From NCBI GenBank assembly GCA_017416055.1, contig JAFQDI010000263.1, positions 1-6,358 on the forward strand: a stretch of DNA of 6,358 nucleotides, written 5' to 3'. Below, one piece after another: positions 1 to 6,067 of the stretch. The DNA is from Lachnospiraceae bacterium. Lineage in GTDB: Bacteria; Bacillota_A; Clostridia; Lachnospirales; Lachnospiraceae. The position numbers were made by a program, and so were the translations under genes. The notes under the pieces were generated by a model. That model worked only from the letters and a program-made list of their open reading frames with translations. It had not been told where the DNA came from and did not search any database. The stretch's first letter is position 1. Each line of letters starts with the position of its first letter.

Positions 1-248
1 ACTCCACCATTCAGTCTGAAGGTCTGAAGGATCTGTACGTGAAGTACCCCGGATACAAGAACGTATTCGAGCAGGCAGAGAATATTATTTCCAAGAACAA
101 GACTCCTAACTTCCAGCCTGCAATGGAAATCTTCACCGAGTGGGTATTCTCCTACGTAAACGGTGATATTTCCGATTCCGACTTCGATTCAAGCTGGGAA
201 AACATGGTTGAGGAAGTAGACGAGAAGCTGGAAAGTGCATTCGAGTAA
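1..248 (+). CDS. Extracellular solute-binding protein of a sugar ABC transporter, C-terminal fragment
   Basis: The reading frame is open from the left edge (first full codon at 3) to TAA at 246-248, giving about 81 residues; the start, signal peptide and most of the protein lie outside the window. What is visible is a hydrophilic, acidic alpha-helical tail with the segment ITEWVFSYVNGDIS-like (FTEWVFSYVNGDIS) followed by a Trp/Glu-rich end (SSWENMVEEVDEKLESAFE). This resembles the C-terminal helices of CUT1 family lipoproteins that capture sugars or oligosaccharides outside the membrane. The assignment rests mainly on position, directly upstream of two sugar-type permeases on the same strand, which is the usual order SBP-permease-permease. 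GTG at 39 is an internal Val codon, not a start. The substrate cannot be told from this fragment. Confidence 0.75.
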   Translation, partial: STIQSEGLKDLYVKYPGYKNVFEQAENIISKNKTPNFQPAMEIFTEWVFSYVNGDISDSDFDSSWENMVEEVDEKLESAFE

Positions 249-286
249 TCGGCTAATATTGTATTAATATGATGTGATGAGTAGCG

Positions 287-321
287 ATTTCCTCTGTCAC
301 CGTCAAGGTGGCAGAGGAAAT
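287..321 (+). promoter_or_regulatory. Intercistronic stem-loop between binding-protein and permease genes
   Basis: The arms 287-301 (ATTTCCTCTGTCACC) and 307-321 pair over 15 bp with one G-U pair around a 5-nt loop (GTCAA). It begins 38 nt after the binding-protein stop and ends about 40 nt before the permease start. No clear U-run follows (ATTTAAGC), so it is unlikely to be a full terminator. In transporter operons of this layout, a hairpin here commonly protects the 3' end of the binding-protein message and lowers permease expression relative to the binding protein. That role is inferred. Confidence 0.65.
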
Positions 322-346
322 ATTTAAGCTTGACAGACAAGGATGG

Positions 347-353
347 AAGGAGA
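347..353 (+). promoter_or_regulatory. Ribosome binding site deciding the start of permease 1
   Basis: AAGGAGA lies 7 nt before GTG 361 and is the only strong Shine-Dalgarno site here. It falls inside the reading frame of the alternative ATG 343, which has only a weak AAGG directly abutting it. This favours GTG 361 as the true start. Confidence 0.6.
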
Positions 354-360
354 ATTGCCC

Positions 361-1317
361 GTGGCTAAAGCAAAAACTTCCGTGAAAGCAGCATCTAAGA
401 CCGCAAAAGCTGCTGGGAAAAAATATAAGGTTAAATATAAAAAGCAGAACTGGCTTGAGTTTCTTTGCGTTGTGCCTGCGCTGTTTTTTATTCTTTTATT
501 GAATCACTATCCGTTGGTGGAGATCGTTCGTTATTCCTTTACCAACTGGAATATGTTAAAACCGGATTATGATTATGTAGGTTTTAAGAACTGGATATGG
601 TTGATTGAAAAGTACAAGTCCAACCACGTCCTTGAGGCGTTTATTACAACCATTAAATATACGGTTGGTCACATGGTGATCATTATCGGCGGTGGTATGC
701 TTCTTGCGTTGTTGTTTAATCGCAAGAACAAACTGTTTGATGTTATGCGAAGCGTGATTTACATGCCCCATTACATCGGTATGTCATCCATCTGTCTGGT
801 GTTCATGTGGTTGGTAAATGAAAACTTTGGTGTGTTCAATTACATGCTCGGATGGTTCGGTGTGGAACCGGTTAAGTGGCTGACCAATGGTAAGATGGCA
901 CTATGGACCATTATCATTATGGCATCGTGGAAGGGTATCGGTTACGATATGATTATTTACCTTTCCGCTATGTCCGGCATCAGTACTGACTATTACGAGG
1001 CGGCGAAGATTGACGGTGCCAATGGAGTTGATATTTTTAAAAAGATTACGATGCCCCTGCTGGCACCTACCACCCTGTTCCTTTGTGTAACACAGTTCAT
1101 CGGCTCAATGAAGATCTTTAATGCAGTGGATATTATGACCGGCGGCGGCCCCAATCATGCAACAGAAGTGGTTGTACAGCTGATTTATAATCTGAGCTTT
1201 GAAGAATATCGAATTGACCGAGCGACTACGATTTCGGTAGTATTCTTTGTGTTCCTTGTTATTGTAACTGCTGCTACGATGAAGTGGTCCAATCGCAAGG
1301 TGAATTACGACGCGTAA
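361..1317 (+). CDS. Carbohydrate ABC transporter permease, MalF/UgpA-like (CUT1)
   Basis: This is an inner-membrane subunit forming half of the channel of a sugar importer, together with the next gene. From GTG 361 it has 318 residues; an in-frame ATG at 343 would add six. The N-terminal 30 residues are a Lys/Ala-rich basic cytoplasmic tail. Six hydrophobic segments follow, at about 31-50, 94-119, 131-151, 181-201, 235-255 and 289-309. The EAA loop that docks to the ATPase is intact: E213-A214-A215, G219, I229 and P232 match the pattern EAA-x3-G-x9-I-x-L-P with Met at the Leu place. A GGGP motif sits near 241-244 of the last loop region (MTGGGPNHAT), as is usual for MalF-type subunits. It is separated from permease 2 by only 12 nt, so the two are surely co-transcribed. 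Substrate is unknown; no ATPase gene is present in the window. Confidence 0.9.
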   Translation: MAKAKTSVKAASKTAKAAGKKYKVKYKKQNWLEFLCVVPALFFILLLNHYPLVEIVRYSFTNWNMLKPDYDYVGFKNWIWLIEKYKSNHVLEAFITTIKYTVGHMVIIIGGGMLLALLFNRKNKLFDVMRSVIYMPHYIGMSSICLVFMWLVNENFGVFNYMLGWFGVEPVKWLTNGKMALWTIIIMASWKGIGYDMIIYLSAMSGISTDYYEAAKIDGANGVDIFKKITMPLLAPTTLFLCVTQFIGSMKIFNAVDIMTGGGPNHATEVVVQLIYNLSFEEYRIDRATTISVVFFVFLVIVTAATMKWSNRKVNYDA

Positions 1318-1329
1318 GGGGGGATGGAG

Positions 1330-2214
1330 ATGGCAAAGAAAAGTAAGATTTCCGGCGGAAATGTAGTTGCCGGCAAAAAGGCTAGGATTGCGTTGCAGAC
1401 GATCGCAGCAATCCTTGTGTGTCTGATTCTGTTTTTCCCTCTGTACTGGATGATAATCACCTCGTTGAAGACGACGAACGAGGTTATCACGACGACACCT
1501 TCGTTCTGGCCCCAAAGCCTGCAGTTCAGCAACTGGGCAAAGGCTTGGAAAGCGGTTGACTTCCCCAGATACATTTTTAACACATTGTGGGTTACGTTTT
1601 GGCATTTGCTGCTGAATTTGGTGACCGGTGTTCTTGCAGCGTATGGATTTTCCAGAGGAAACTTCCCTCTTAAGAATTTCCTGTTCCTGATCGTATTGTC
1701 CGCGATGTCCATTCCCGGACAGGTAACCTTTATTCCGATTTACTTGATTATTTCCAAATTGGATTGGGTCAATACGTTTGCAGGTCTGATTCTTCCCGGT
1801 ATTGTATCTGCGTATATGATTTTCATGCTCCGTCAGAATTTCTTGTCTGTAGACCAGAGTTATATCGACGCAGGAAAGATGGATGGTCTTGGCATTTTCG
1901 GTACGATTTATCACATTTTGATCCCCATGTGTAAGGCATCCATTATTACGGTAGCGCTGAACTCCTTTATTAATGGTTGGAACAACTACTTCTGGCCGAA
2001 GATTCTGGTGCGTGATGACGCAATCCGCCCGATTTCGCTGGCAATTATTAAAATGAAGCAGATGTTTGACGATGTATCCGGATCAGGACTGGGTGATGGC
2101 TATTACGAAGTGGCGATGTCCGGTGTTTTGATTTCAGTCGTTCCGATTTTGGTTCTGTATCTGTTGTGTCAGAAGCATTTGCTGAAGGGATATGCGAAGA
2201 ACGCGATGAAGTAA
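1330..2214 (+). CDS. Carbohydrate ABC transporter permease, MalG/UgpE-like (CUT1)
   Basis: This is the second membrane subunit of the importer, 294 residues from ATG 1330. An in-frame ATG at 1324 would add two residues (MEMAKK), but the Shine-Dalgarno AAGGGGGG at 1316-1323 abuts 1324 and is well spaced for 1330. A short Lys-rich N-terminus is followed by hydrophobic segments at about 20-45, 82-106, 116-137, 150-168, 200-220 and 258-281, as in MalG-type proteins. The EAA loop is at 180-199. It reads D180-A181-G182 in place of E-A-A, with the conserved G186, I196 and P199 kept, so it is divergent but probably functional. AAYGFSRG at about 103-110 is typical of this subunit. The downstream gene starts 24 nt after the stop. 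Identity of the transported sugar cannot be inferred. Confidence 0.9.
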   Translation: MAKKSKISGGNVVAGKKARIALQTIAAILVCLILFFPLYWMIITSLKTTNEVITTTPSFWPQSLQFSNWAKAWKAVDFPRYIFNTLWVTFWHLLLNLVTGVLAAYGFSRGNFPLKNFLFLIVLSAMSIPGQVTFIPIYLIISKLDWVNTFAGLILPGIVSAYMIFMLRQNFLSVDQSYIDAGKMDGLGIFGTIYHILIPMCKASIITVALNSFINGWNNYFWPKILVRDDAIRPISLAIIKMKQMFDDVSGSGLGDGYYEVAMSGVLISVVPILVLYLLCQKHLLKGYAKNAMK

Positions 2215-2238
2215 GATCCAGAAACGGGAGAGTAATCA

Positions 2239-2886
2239 ATGCTTAGTCAACAGTATCGCTTGCGCGACGTTCCTAAAGGGCAGCGGTTGAAGCATTTCTT
2301 CCACTACTACAAGCTACATATGTTCTTTTTCGTATGTGGAATAACGGTGGTGGCGATCATTCTGTCTGCGGCACTGAAACCGCCCAGAGATGCGGAAGTG
2401 CTATGGCTGTACGACTCGTTTTCTGCCCGGTTAGAAACGGAGATTTATCGTAATATTCATTCGATGGAGTGGGACTCCAACAGAGATGGAAAGAGTACCC
2501 CCAGTTATAATCAGCTTGAATTTAGTACTGAGTATTCCAAGTTGCCCAATGATACAAAGTCCATTGTTATGACGTTGCTCTCCTCGGAGACGTACTCGTT
2601 TTTGTTGGTGAGTTCATATGCCTACGATTGGATGGCAGAGACGGATCAGCTTGGAACATGGTCATCCTTGGGTGTGACGGGCGAGAAGGCCTCTGAAGTG
2701 GTAAAGATTCATGCTTCGGAACTGGCATTTTTGGCGACCGAGTATGTTGCGGATTATCAGGAAACGTATCTCGTGATTGAGAAAGATCCGGTATCAGATG
2801 AGAAAGCGCATGAGAATTATCTGATTCAGATGGAGATTCTTCGGTCATACCTGGAGAAAGATGGCTTGCTACCGGAAGAGAGCTGA
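2239..2886 (+). CDS. Uncharacterised single-pass membrane protein linked to the transporter operon
   Basis: I do not recognise a named family. The 215-residue product has a basic cytoplasmic start with an HYYKLH motif at 22-27, one strongly hydrophobic segment at about 28-46, then a mostly acidic domain of about 165 residues predicted to lie outside the cell. No lipobox is seen. Residues 79-85 (DSNRDGK) look like the first half of a calcium-binding loop of the D-x-N-x-D-G type, but the later Glu of a full EF-hand is absent at the expected place. From memory, small clostridial membrane proteins with a YYK-H motif before the membrane helix and a D-x-N-x-D-G-K sequence are common and uncharacterised; this may be one of them. 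GGGAGAG at 2226-2232 gives a ribosome site 6 nt before the ATG. Being the last gene of the operon, 24 nt after permease 2, it is probably an accessory to the importer, but no function can be assigned. Confidence 0.8.
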   Translation: MLSQQYRLRDVPKGQRLKHFFHYYKLHMFFFVCGITVVAIILSAALKPPRDAEVLWLYDSFSARLETEIYRNIHSMEWDSNRDGKSTPSYNQLEFSTEYSKLPNDTKSIVMTLLSSETYSFLLVSSYAYDWMAETDQLGTWSSLGVTGEKASEVVKIHASELAFLATEYVADYQETYLVIEKDPVSDEKAHENYLIQMEILRSYLEKDGLLPEES

Positions 2887-2922
2887 TAGAATCGTTGATT
2901 AAGGAAAGAGAATAGGATGAGT

Positions 2923-2953
2923 ACAGGGACCGTCGATAAGGCGGTCCCTGTTT
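2923..2953 (+). terminator. Hairpin terminator closing the transporter operon
   Basis: Arms 2923-2934 (ACAGGGACCGTC) and 2940-2951 (GGCGGTCCCTGT) pair over 12 bp with one G-U pair around the loop GATAA, starting 36 nt after the last stop codon. The U-run is short (TTT then ACATAG), so termination may be incomplete. It is the only strong hairpin between the two convergent operons and may also protect the 3' end of the ansA transcript, although no U-run follows on the minus strand. Confidence 0.7.
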
Positions 2954-2992
2954 ACATAGAGATGAGATCATTCAATTGACGGAGTGGATTAT

Positions 2993-3997
2993 TTATACAC
3001 GAATAATGTCGTTTTGTACCGGAGAGTAGAACATCGCTCTTATCTGCTCGGGAGATTTTGTCTGACCAAGGATCCACATAGTTTTGGTAACCACGGCTTC
3101 TAAAGGCATGTCGTAGTTCTCCAGCACGCCATAGTCATTTTTGATGGAATGACCCACTTCGTACACGGACATATCGCTGCCTTCGTAAGTTACCTGTGTG
3201 GTGACGATCAGGGTTTTCCCGGAAGCAATCCAGTCGCGTATCGCATCGGTGAAGGCTGTGTTTCCGTTGTATGCCGGAACACCGCCCACACCGAAGCTTT
3301 CCAAAATGATGGCATCGTAGTGGCTCTTCAGATAGGTAAAGATAGAGGCATCGATTCCGGGAATCAATTTTAATACAAACACATTCGGATCCAACTGATG
3401 GAAAAAAAGAGGTCGATTCGGGTAGATGTCGGGATCGGTAATGTAATGGATTACTTGGGAGCCGCGGATGACAGCCACTTCCGGATAGTCGATGCTGGAA
3501 AAGGCGTTGAAACTTTTGGTGCGGGTTTTGCGGGCGCGGGTGCCTAAAATCACTTTTCCGTCAAAAACCAATCTGACATTGTGTGCCCGGTCATCACAGG
3601 CGTAGAGAAAAGCATCGTACAGGTTGCGACGGGCATCGGTATCGCGCACGTAGATGGACTTCTGCGATCCGGTGAAGACGATGGGCTTTCTGCTGTTTTG
3701 GATCAAATAGGAAAGGGCAGCGGCACTGTAGGCCATGGTGTCGGTTCCATGGGTGATCACAAAACCATTATACTCATCATAGTATTGCTCAATACAATCT
3801 ACCATGGCCAGCCAATGGTCATAATTCAGATTCGTACTGTCCAGGTTGCATAACTGCAAAGTGCTGACCTGGCATAGATCGGCGATCTCCGGAACGCAGG
3901 CGAGAATCTCGGATGAGCTGATTTGAGGAGTGAGTCCATTGTCGGAAACTTTGGAAGCGATGGTGCCTCCGGTGGCGATCATTAATATTTTTTTCAT
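2993..3997 (-). CDS. ansA: L-asparaginase, type I (cytoplasmic)
   Basis: It hydrolyses L-asparagine to aspartate and ammonia. The 334-residue length fits bacterial type I enzymes (E. coli AnsA is 338), and the absence of a signal peptide indicates a cytoplasmic enzyme. Residues that can be placed are the nucleophile Thr12 in ATGGTIAS (8-15), the substrate-binding loop DSTN at 53-56, the second signature HGTDT at 83-87 with Thr85 and Asp86, and the catalytic Lys157 in GTRARK. The C-terminal domain carries the usual ESFGVGG segment near 233-239. ATG 3997 is preceded by GGAAGGA six nt upstream (plus 4004-4010). It is the last gene of a three-gene minus-strand operon, 21 nt after hslO. Related amidohydrolases such as glutaminase-asparaginases share these motifs, so substrate preference is inferred from family. 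Confidence 0.93.
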   Translation of the reverse strand: MKKILMIATGGTIASKVSDNGLTPQISSSEILACVPEIADLCQVSTLQLCNLDSTNLNYDHWLAMVDCIEQYYDEYNGFVITHGTDTMAYSAAALSYLIQNSRKPIVFTGSQKSIYVRDTDARRNLYDAFLYACDDRAHNVRLVFDGKVILGTRARKTRTKSFNAFSSIDYPEVAVIRGSQVIHYITDPDIYPNRPLFFHQLDPNVFVLKLIPGIDASIFTYLKSHYDAIILESFGVGGVPAYNGNTAFTDAIRDWIASGKTLIVTTQVTYEGSDMSVYEVGHSIKNDYGVLENYDMPLEAVVTKTMWILGQTKSPEQIRAMFYSPVQNDIIRV

Positions 3998-4018
3998 AAA
4001 TCATCCTTCCCCAAAAGG

Positions 4019-4924
4019 TCAGTCACTGTTATTGGTATTTCGGTCATGTTTGCCGCGACGGATAATATCCCTCAGATCCTCGACAGAGAATTCGTAGTGG
4101 GAGTTGCAGAAATCGCAGCAAACATCAATCGGTTGTCCGTCATCGATCATTTCCTGAAGATCGCTCTCGCCAATGGCAACGATGGCCCGCTCGATACGGT
4201 GCTTATCGCAGTTGCAGTAAAACTGAGTCGGAAGCTTGTCCATAATTTCAAGGTCCATGTCGCCCAAAAGACGTTCTAAAATGTCTTCGGGGGTCATTCC
4301 CTCATCTAAAAGAGCGGTGATGGATTTGATCTCGGCGAGTCTGCTCTCCAAAGCGGAAATCACGGACTCATCTGCGCCGGGCATCAACTGAAGAATAAAA
4401 CCGCCTGCCTGACGGACCGTATTGTTGCGGTTCATCAATACGCCCAATGCTACGGAGGAAGGGGTCTGTTCTGAGGTGGCAAAATAGTAGGTCAGGTCCT
4501 CAGCAATTTCACTGGTGACCAAAATTGTCTGTCCGATATAAGGTTCCTTCAGACCGAGATCTTTGATGATCGTCAAAACACCAATGCCAAGAGCACCGGC
4601 CACATCCAGCTTTCCTTTGTCGTTTGCCGGAATCAAAACGGTGGGGTTGAAGGCATAACCCTTCACGTTTCCATGAGAGTCTGCGATGACGGTCAATCCT
4701 TCGATGGGGCCGTTGCCCTCAATCTTCAGGGTAAGCACATCATCTTCACCCTTCATCATCACGCCCATCATTGCGCCTGCGGTCAGCAGGCGACCCAGAG
4801 CAGCAGTGGCCACCGGACTCGTATTGTGAGCGGCTCTGGCGGTCTCTACGGTATTTTTTGTGGTTGCGGCAAAAGCGCGGACGTAACCGTTCGCAGCCGT
4901 TGCACGGATAATATAATCCTGCAT
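4019..4924 (-). CDS. hslO: Hsp33 redox-regulated molecular chaperone
   Basis: This is a cytoplasmic holdase that is inactive when reduced and zinc-bound, and that dimerises and binds unfolding proteins after oxidation of its cysteines. The 301-residue product has the N-terminal core domain (about 1-175) starting with YIIRATAANGYVRAF, a helical linker (about 180-228) and the C-terminal zinc switch. The switch cysteines are all present: C237-x-C239, a 30-residue gap, then C270-x-x-C273, matching the family pattern. An extra Cys269 directly before the last pair is unusual. The start is supported by AGGAGG (plus 4933-4938) 8 nt before ATG 4924. It lies 39 nt after the methyltransferase and 21 nt before ansA. 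No heat-shock operator such as a CIRCE repeat was seen upstream. Confidence 0.96.
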   Translation of the reverse strand: MQDYIIRATAANGYVRAFAATTKNTVETARAAHNTSPVATAALGRLLTAGAMMGVMMKGEDDVLTLKIEGNGPIEGLTVIADSHGNVKGYAFNPTVLIPANDKGKLDVAGALGIGVLTIIKDLGLKEPYIGQTILVTSEIAEDLTYYFATSEQTPSSVALGVLMNRNNTVRQAGGFILQLMPGADESVISALESRLAEIKSITALLDEGMTPEDILERLLGDMDLEIMDKLPTQFYCNCDKHRIERAIVAIGESDLQEMIDDGQPIDVCCDFCNSHYEFSVEDLRDIIRRGKHDRNTNNSD

Positions 4925-4963
4925 GATAAATTCCTCCTGATTTTTGACACAGGTTCACGGCAA

Positions 4964-5731
4964 TTATCTGCCGGCTTTTCCCTGCTCCTGTAAAACAATA
5001 TAAATTCGCTCGCTGTCATCTTTTGCGGGATCCATGGTGAATGCATCGTAGGCGGCTACCCAGCGCATCCCTGCGGCAGTAGCTGCTGCCCGGATCTCTT
5101 CTATATTATATGCCCGCTGAATATGTTCTTCATCGAAACGGCTGTAGCGCCCGTCCTCATCCTCCGCAAACAGTGTAAGATTGTAGTGGTTCAGCGAAGT
5201 GTCCGGATCAAATTCATTTTCCCAGATAAAGGCGGCATCGCCGCGATCCTCAGCGATGGTGCGGTTTCCCATCACTTGTTCGTACTTGTACCGAGTATTC
5301 AGATCGAAAATAAAATATCCGCCGGGATCCAGATAATTATTGACCAGTTTCAGTGTGGTGACCACGTCCTCAGTTTCCGTCAGGTAGTTCATGGAATCGC
5401 AGATACTCACAGCCGCGGCAACGGTTCCGTAAAGTTCGAACTCCCGCATATCCTGAAGAAGATAGAGTATATTTTTTCCGGACTCTGCGCGCTTGTCCAT
5501 CGCGATGCCCAGCATATCCTCTGACACATCAATGCCGATCATATCATAGCCCTGATCATCCAGAAGCTCTGTCAGACTGCCGGTTCCGCAGCCCAGTTCC
5601 AGAAGGATCCCATCCCTGCAACCGTAGTGGTGCAGAAGGGAAACTAGATATCGACACCAGTCCTCGTAGGGGACATTGTCCATAAATTCGTCGTACAATT
5701 CGGCAAAGCCGGTGTAAGCCTGTCCGTCCAC
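4964..5731 (-). CDS. Class I SAM-dependent methyltransferase, YqeM-like
   Basis: The 255-residue protein has a Rossmann-type methyltransferase fold. Motif I is ELGCGTG at 45-51. The acidic residue that would bind the ribose of SAM is D68 in GIDVS, and Q93-D94 follows in the next motif. The N-terminal stretch with YDEFMDNVPYEDW (13-25) resembles the Bacillus YqeM group, whose methyl acceptor is not established. No membrane segment or signal peptide is seen. Translation starts at GTG 5731, preceded by GGAGG (plus 5741-5745) at 9 nt; no in-frame ATG nearby is better placed. It heads the operon with hslO and ansA, whereas yqeM in Bacillus sits in a different cluster next to rsfS. The target could be an RNA, protein or small molecule and cannot be deduced here. 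Confidence 0.88.
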   Translation of the reverse strand: MDGQAYTGFAELYDEFMDNVPYEDWCRYLVSLLHHYGCRDGILLELGCGTGSLTELLDDQGYDMIGIDVSEDMLGIAMDKRAESGKNILYLLQDMREFELYGTVAAAVSICDSMNYLTETEDVVTTLKLVNNYLDPGGYFIFDLNTRYKYEQVMGNRTIAEDRGDAAFIWENEFDPDTSLNHYNLTLFAEDEDGRYSRFDEEHIQRAYNIEEIRAAATAAGMRWVAAYDAFTMDPAKDDSERIYIVLQEQGKAGR

Positions 5732-5759
5732 CTCTTATCGCCTCCGTCGTTTCTCATCT

Positions 5760-5785
5760 GATCTGCCGCAAATTGCAGACAGATC
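5760..5785 (-). promoter_or_regulatory. Dyad in the leader of the methyltransferase operon
   Basis: GATCTG (5760-5765) and CAGATC (5780-5785) are a perfect 6-bp inverted pair around 14 nt that itself contains GCAA-A-TTGC (5768-5776). It would lie just downstream of the inferred start of transcription, so it could be an operator or a short leader hairpin. No regulator can be named. Confidence 0.3.
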
Positions 5786-5797
5786 GGTCCGTTCCTT

Positions 5798-5826
5798 AGT
5801 ATAACGGAGAATCGAAAAAAAATCTA
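5798..5826 (-). promoter_or_regulatory. Probable promoter of the methyltransferase-hslO-ansA operon
   Basis: On the minus strand a good -10 box TATACT lies at 5803-5798. The -35 position at the normal 17-bp spacing (5826-5821) reads TAGATT, a poor match, but a T-rich stretch surrounds it. Transcription would start near 5791, giving a leader of about 60 nt before GTG 5731. The call rests mostly on the -10 box and position. Confidence 0.4.
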
Positions 5827-5833
5827 TATGCTT

Positions 5834-5863
5834 TTGTATACTTTTCAAAAAAATGTTCATAAT
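5834..5863 (+). promoter_or_regulatory. Candidate plus-strand promoter for an intergenic small RNA
   Basis: TTGTAT (5834-5839), 18 bp, then CATAAT (5858-5863) form a moderate sigma-A type promoter that would start transcription near 5870. An alternative -10, TATACT at 5837-5842, has no good -35 box and would start near 5849. Either would produce a transcript that runs into the terminator ending at 5971. The boxes lie in AT-rich DNA where chance matches are frequent. Confidence 0.3.
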
Positions 5864-5869
5864 AGAAAC

Positions 5870-5971
5870 AGATACCAAAGAAAAGTGAAATACTTATCCT
5901 CCCCTTTAAAGCCCAAAACGGGCGGCGGAAGCCTCTATTTGCTTAAGAAGGCTTCCGCCATTTTATTTTTT
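5870..5971 (+). ncRNA. Candidate small RNA ending at an orphan intrinsic terminator
   Basis: No known RNA family was recognised. The interval runs from the inferred start near 5870 to the end of a strong terminator and would be about 100 nt (about 120 if the upstream start is used). Its 5' part is A-rich and apparently unstructured. It carries ATCCTCCCC at 5896-5904, which is complementary to Shine-Dalgarno sequences, like the C-rich seed regions known in several Gram-positive regulatory RNAs. A small hairpin GCCC-AAAAC-GGGC (5911-5923) and the terminator stem follow. No convincing short protein is encoded: the open frame across 5828-6082 reads through the terminator stem, lacks a ribosome site and has no recognisable similarity. 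The alternative is a leftover terminator of a lost gene. Confidence 0.35.
5924..5971 (+). terminator. Strong intrinsic terminator without an upstream gene on its strand
   Basis: The arms GGCGGAAGCC (5924-5933) and GGCTTCCGCC (5950-5959) pair perfectly over 10 bp. The loop is 16 nt and may pair partly further, and the U-rich tail ATTTTATTTTTT (5960-5971) follows. The U-run exists only on the plus strand, so the terminator acts on rightward transcription. The nearest plus-strand gene to the left ends at 2886 and already has its own hairpin. It would also insulate ppdK from upstream transcription. Confidence 0.85.
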
Positions 5972-6031
5972 ATATACAAGTTGAGTTGTGCTGAGATAGA
6001 AAGTGTTCGAATTGGTTTAAATAAACAATTG

Positions 6032-6051
6032 AAATGTTTGAAAATGTTTGA
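6032..6051 (+). repeat. Tandem 10-bp direct repeat upstream of ppdK
   Basis: AAATGTTTGA occurs twice head to tail (6032-6041 and 6042-6051) with no gap, a period of one DNA helical turn. A degenerate copy AAGTGTTCGA (8 of 10) is at 6001-6010. It lies about 60 bp upstream of the ppdK -35 box and may be a protein binding site or a chance feature of AT-rich DNA. Confidence 0.6.
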
Positions 6052-6067
6052 TGTGGCCGAAAAAATA

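Noticed and set aside
1105..1914. 269-codon open frame on the minus strand across the two permease genes
   Set aside because: It is antisense to both clearly coding permeases and spans their junction, the predicted protein is Arg/Gln/His-rich with no recognisable domain, and no supporting ribosome site was identified.
2917..2979. 20-codon frame with a good AAGGAAAGAG ribosome-like site after the transporter operon
   Set aside because: Most of it is the terminator hairpin translated; the purine-rich stretch is likely chance. Conservation of the peptide would be needed to revive it.
3149..3373. Plus-strand open frames opposite ansA, hslO and the methyltransferase (also 3581-3853, 4046-4279, 4673-4993, 5123-5524)
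   Set aside because: All are antisense shadows of genes with intact catalytic or metal-binding motifs and show no recognisable domains of their own.
4944..4969. TTGACA on the plus strand between the methyltransferase and hslO genes
   Set aside because: No -10 box is found at 16-18 bp; the nearest AT-rich hexamers are only 12-14 bp away and no plus-strand gene follows.
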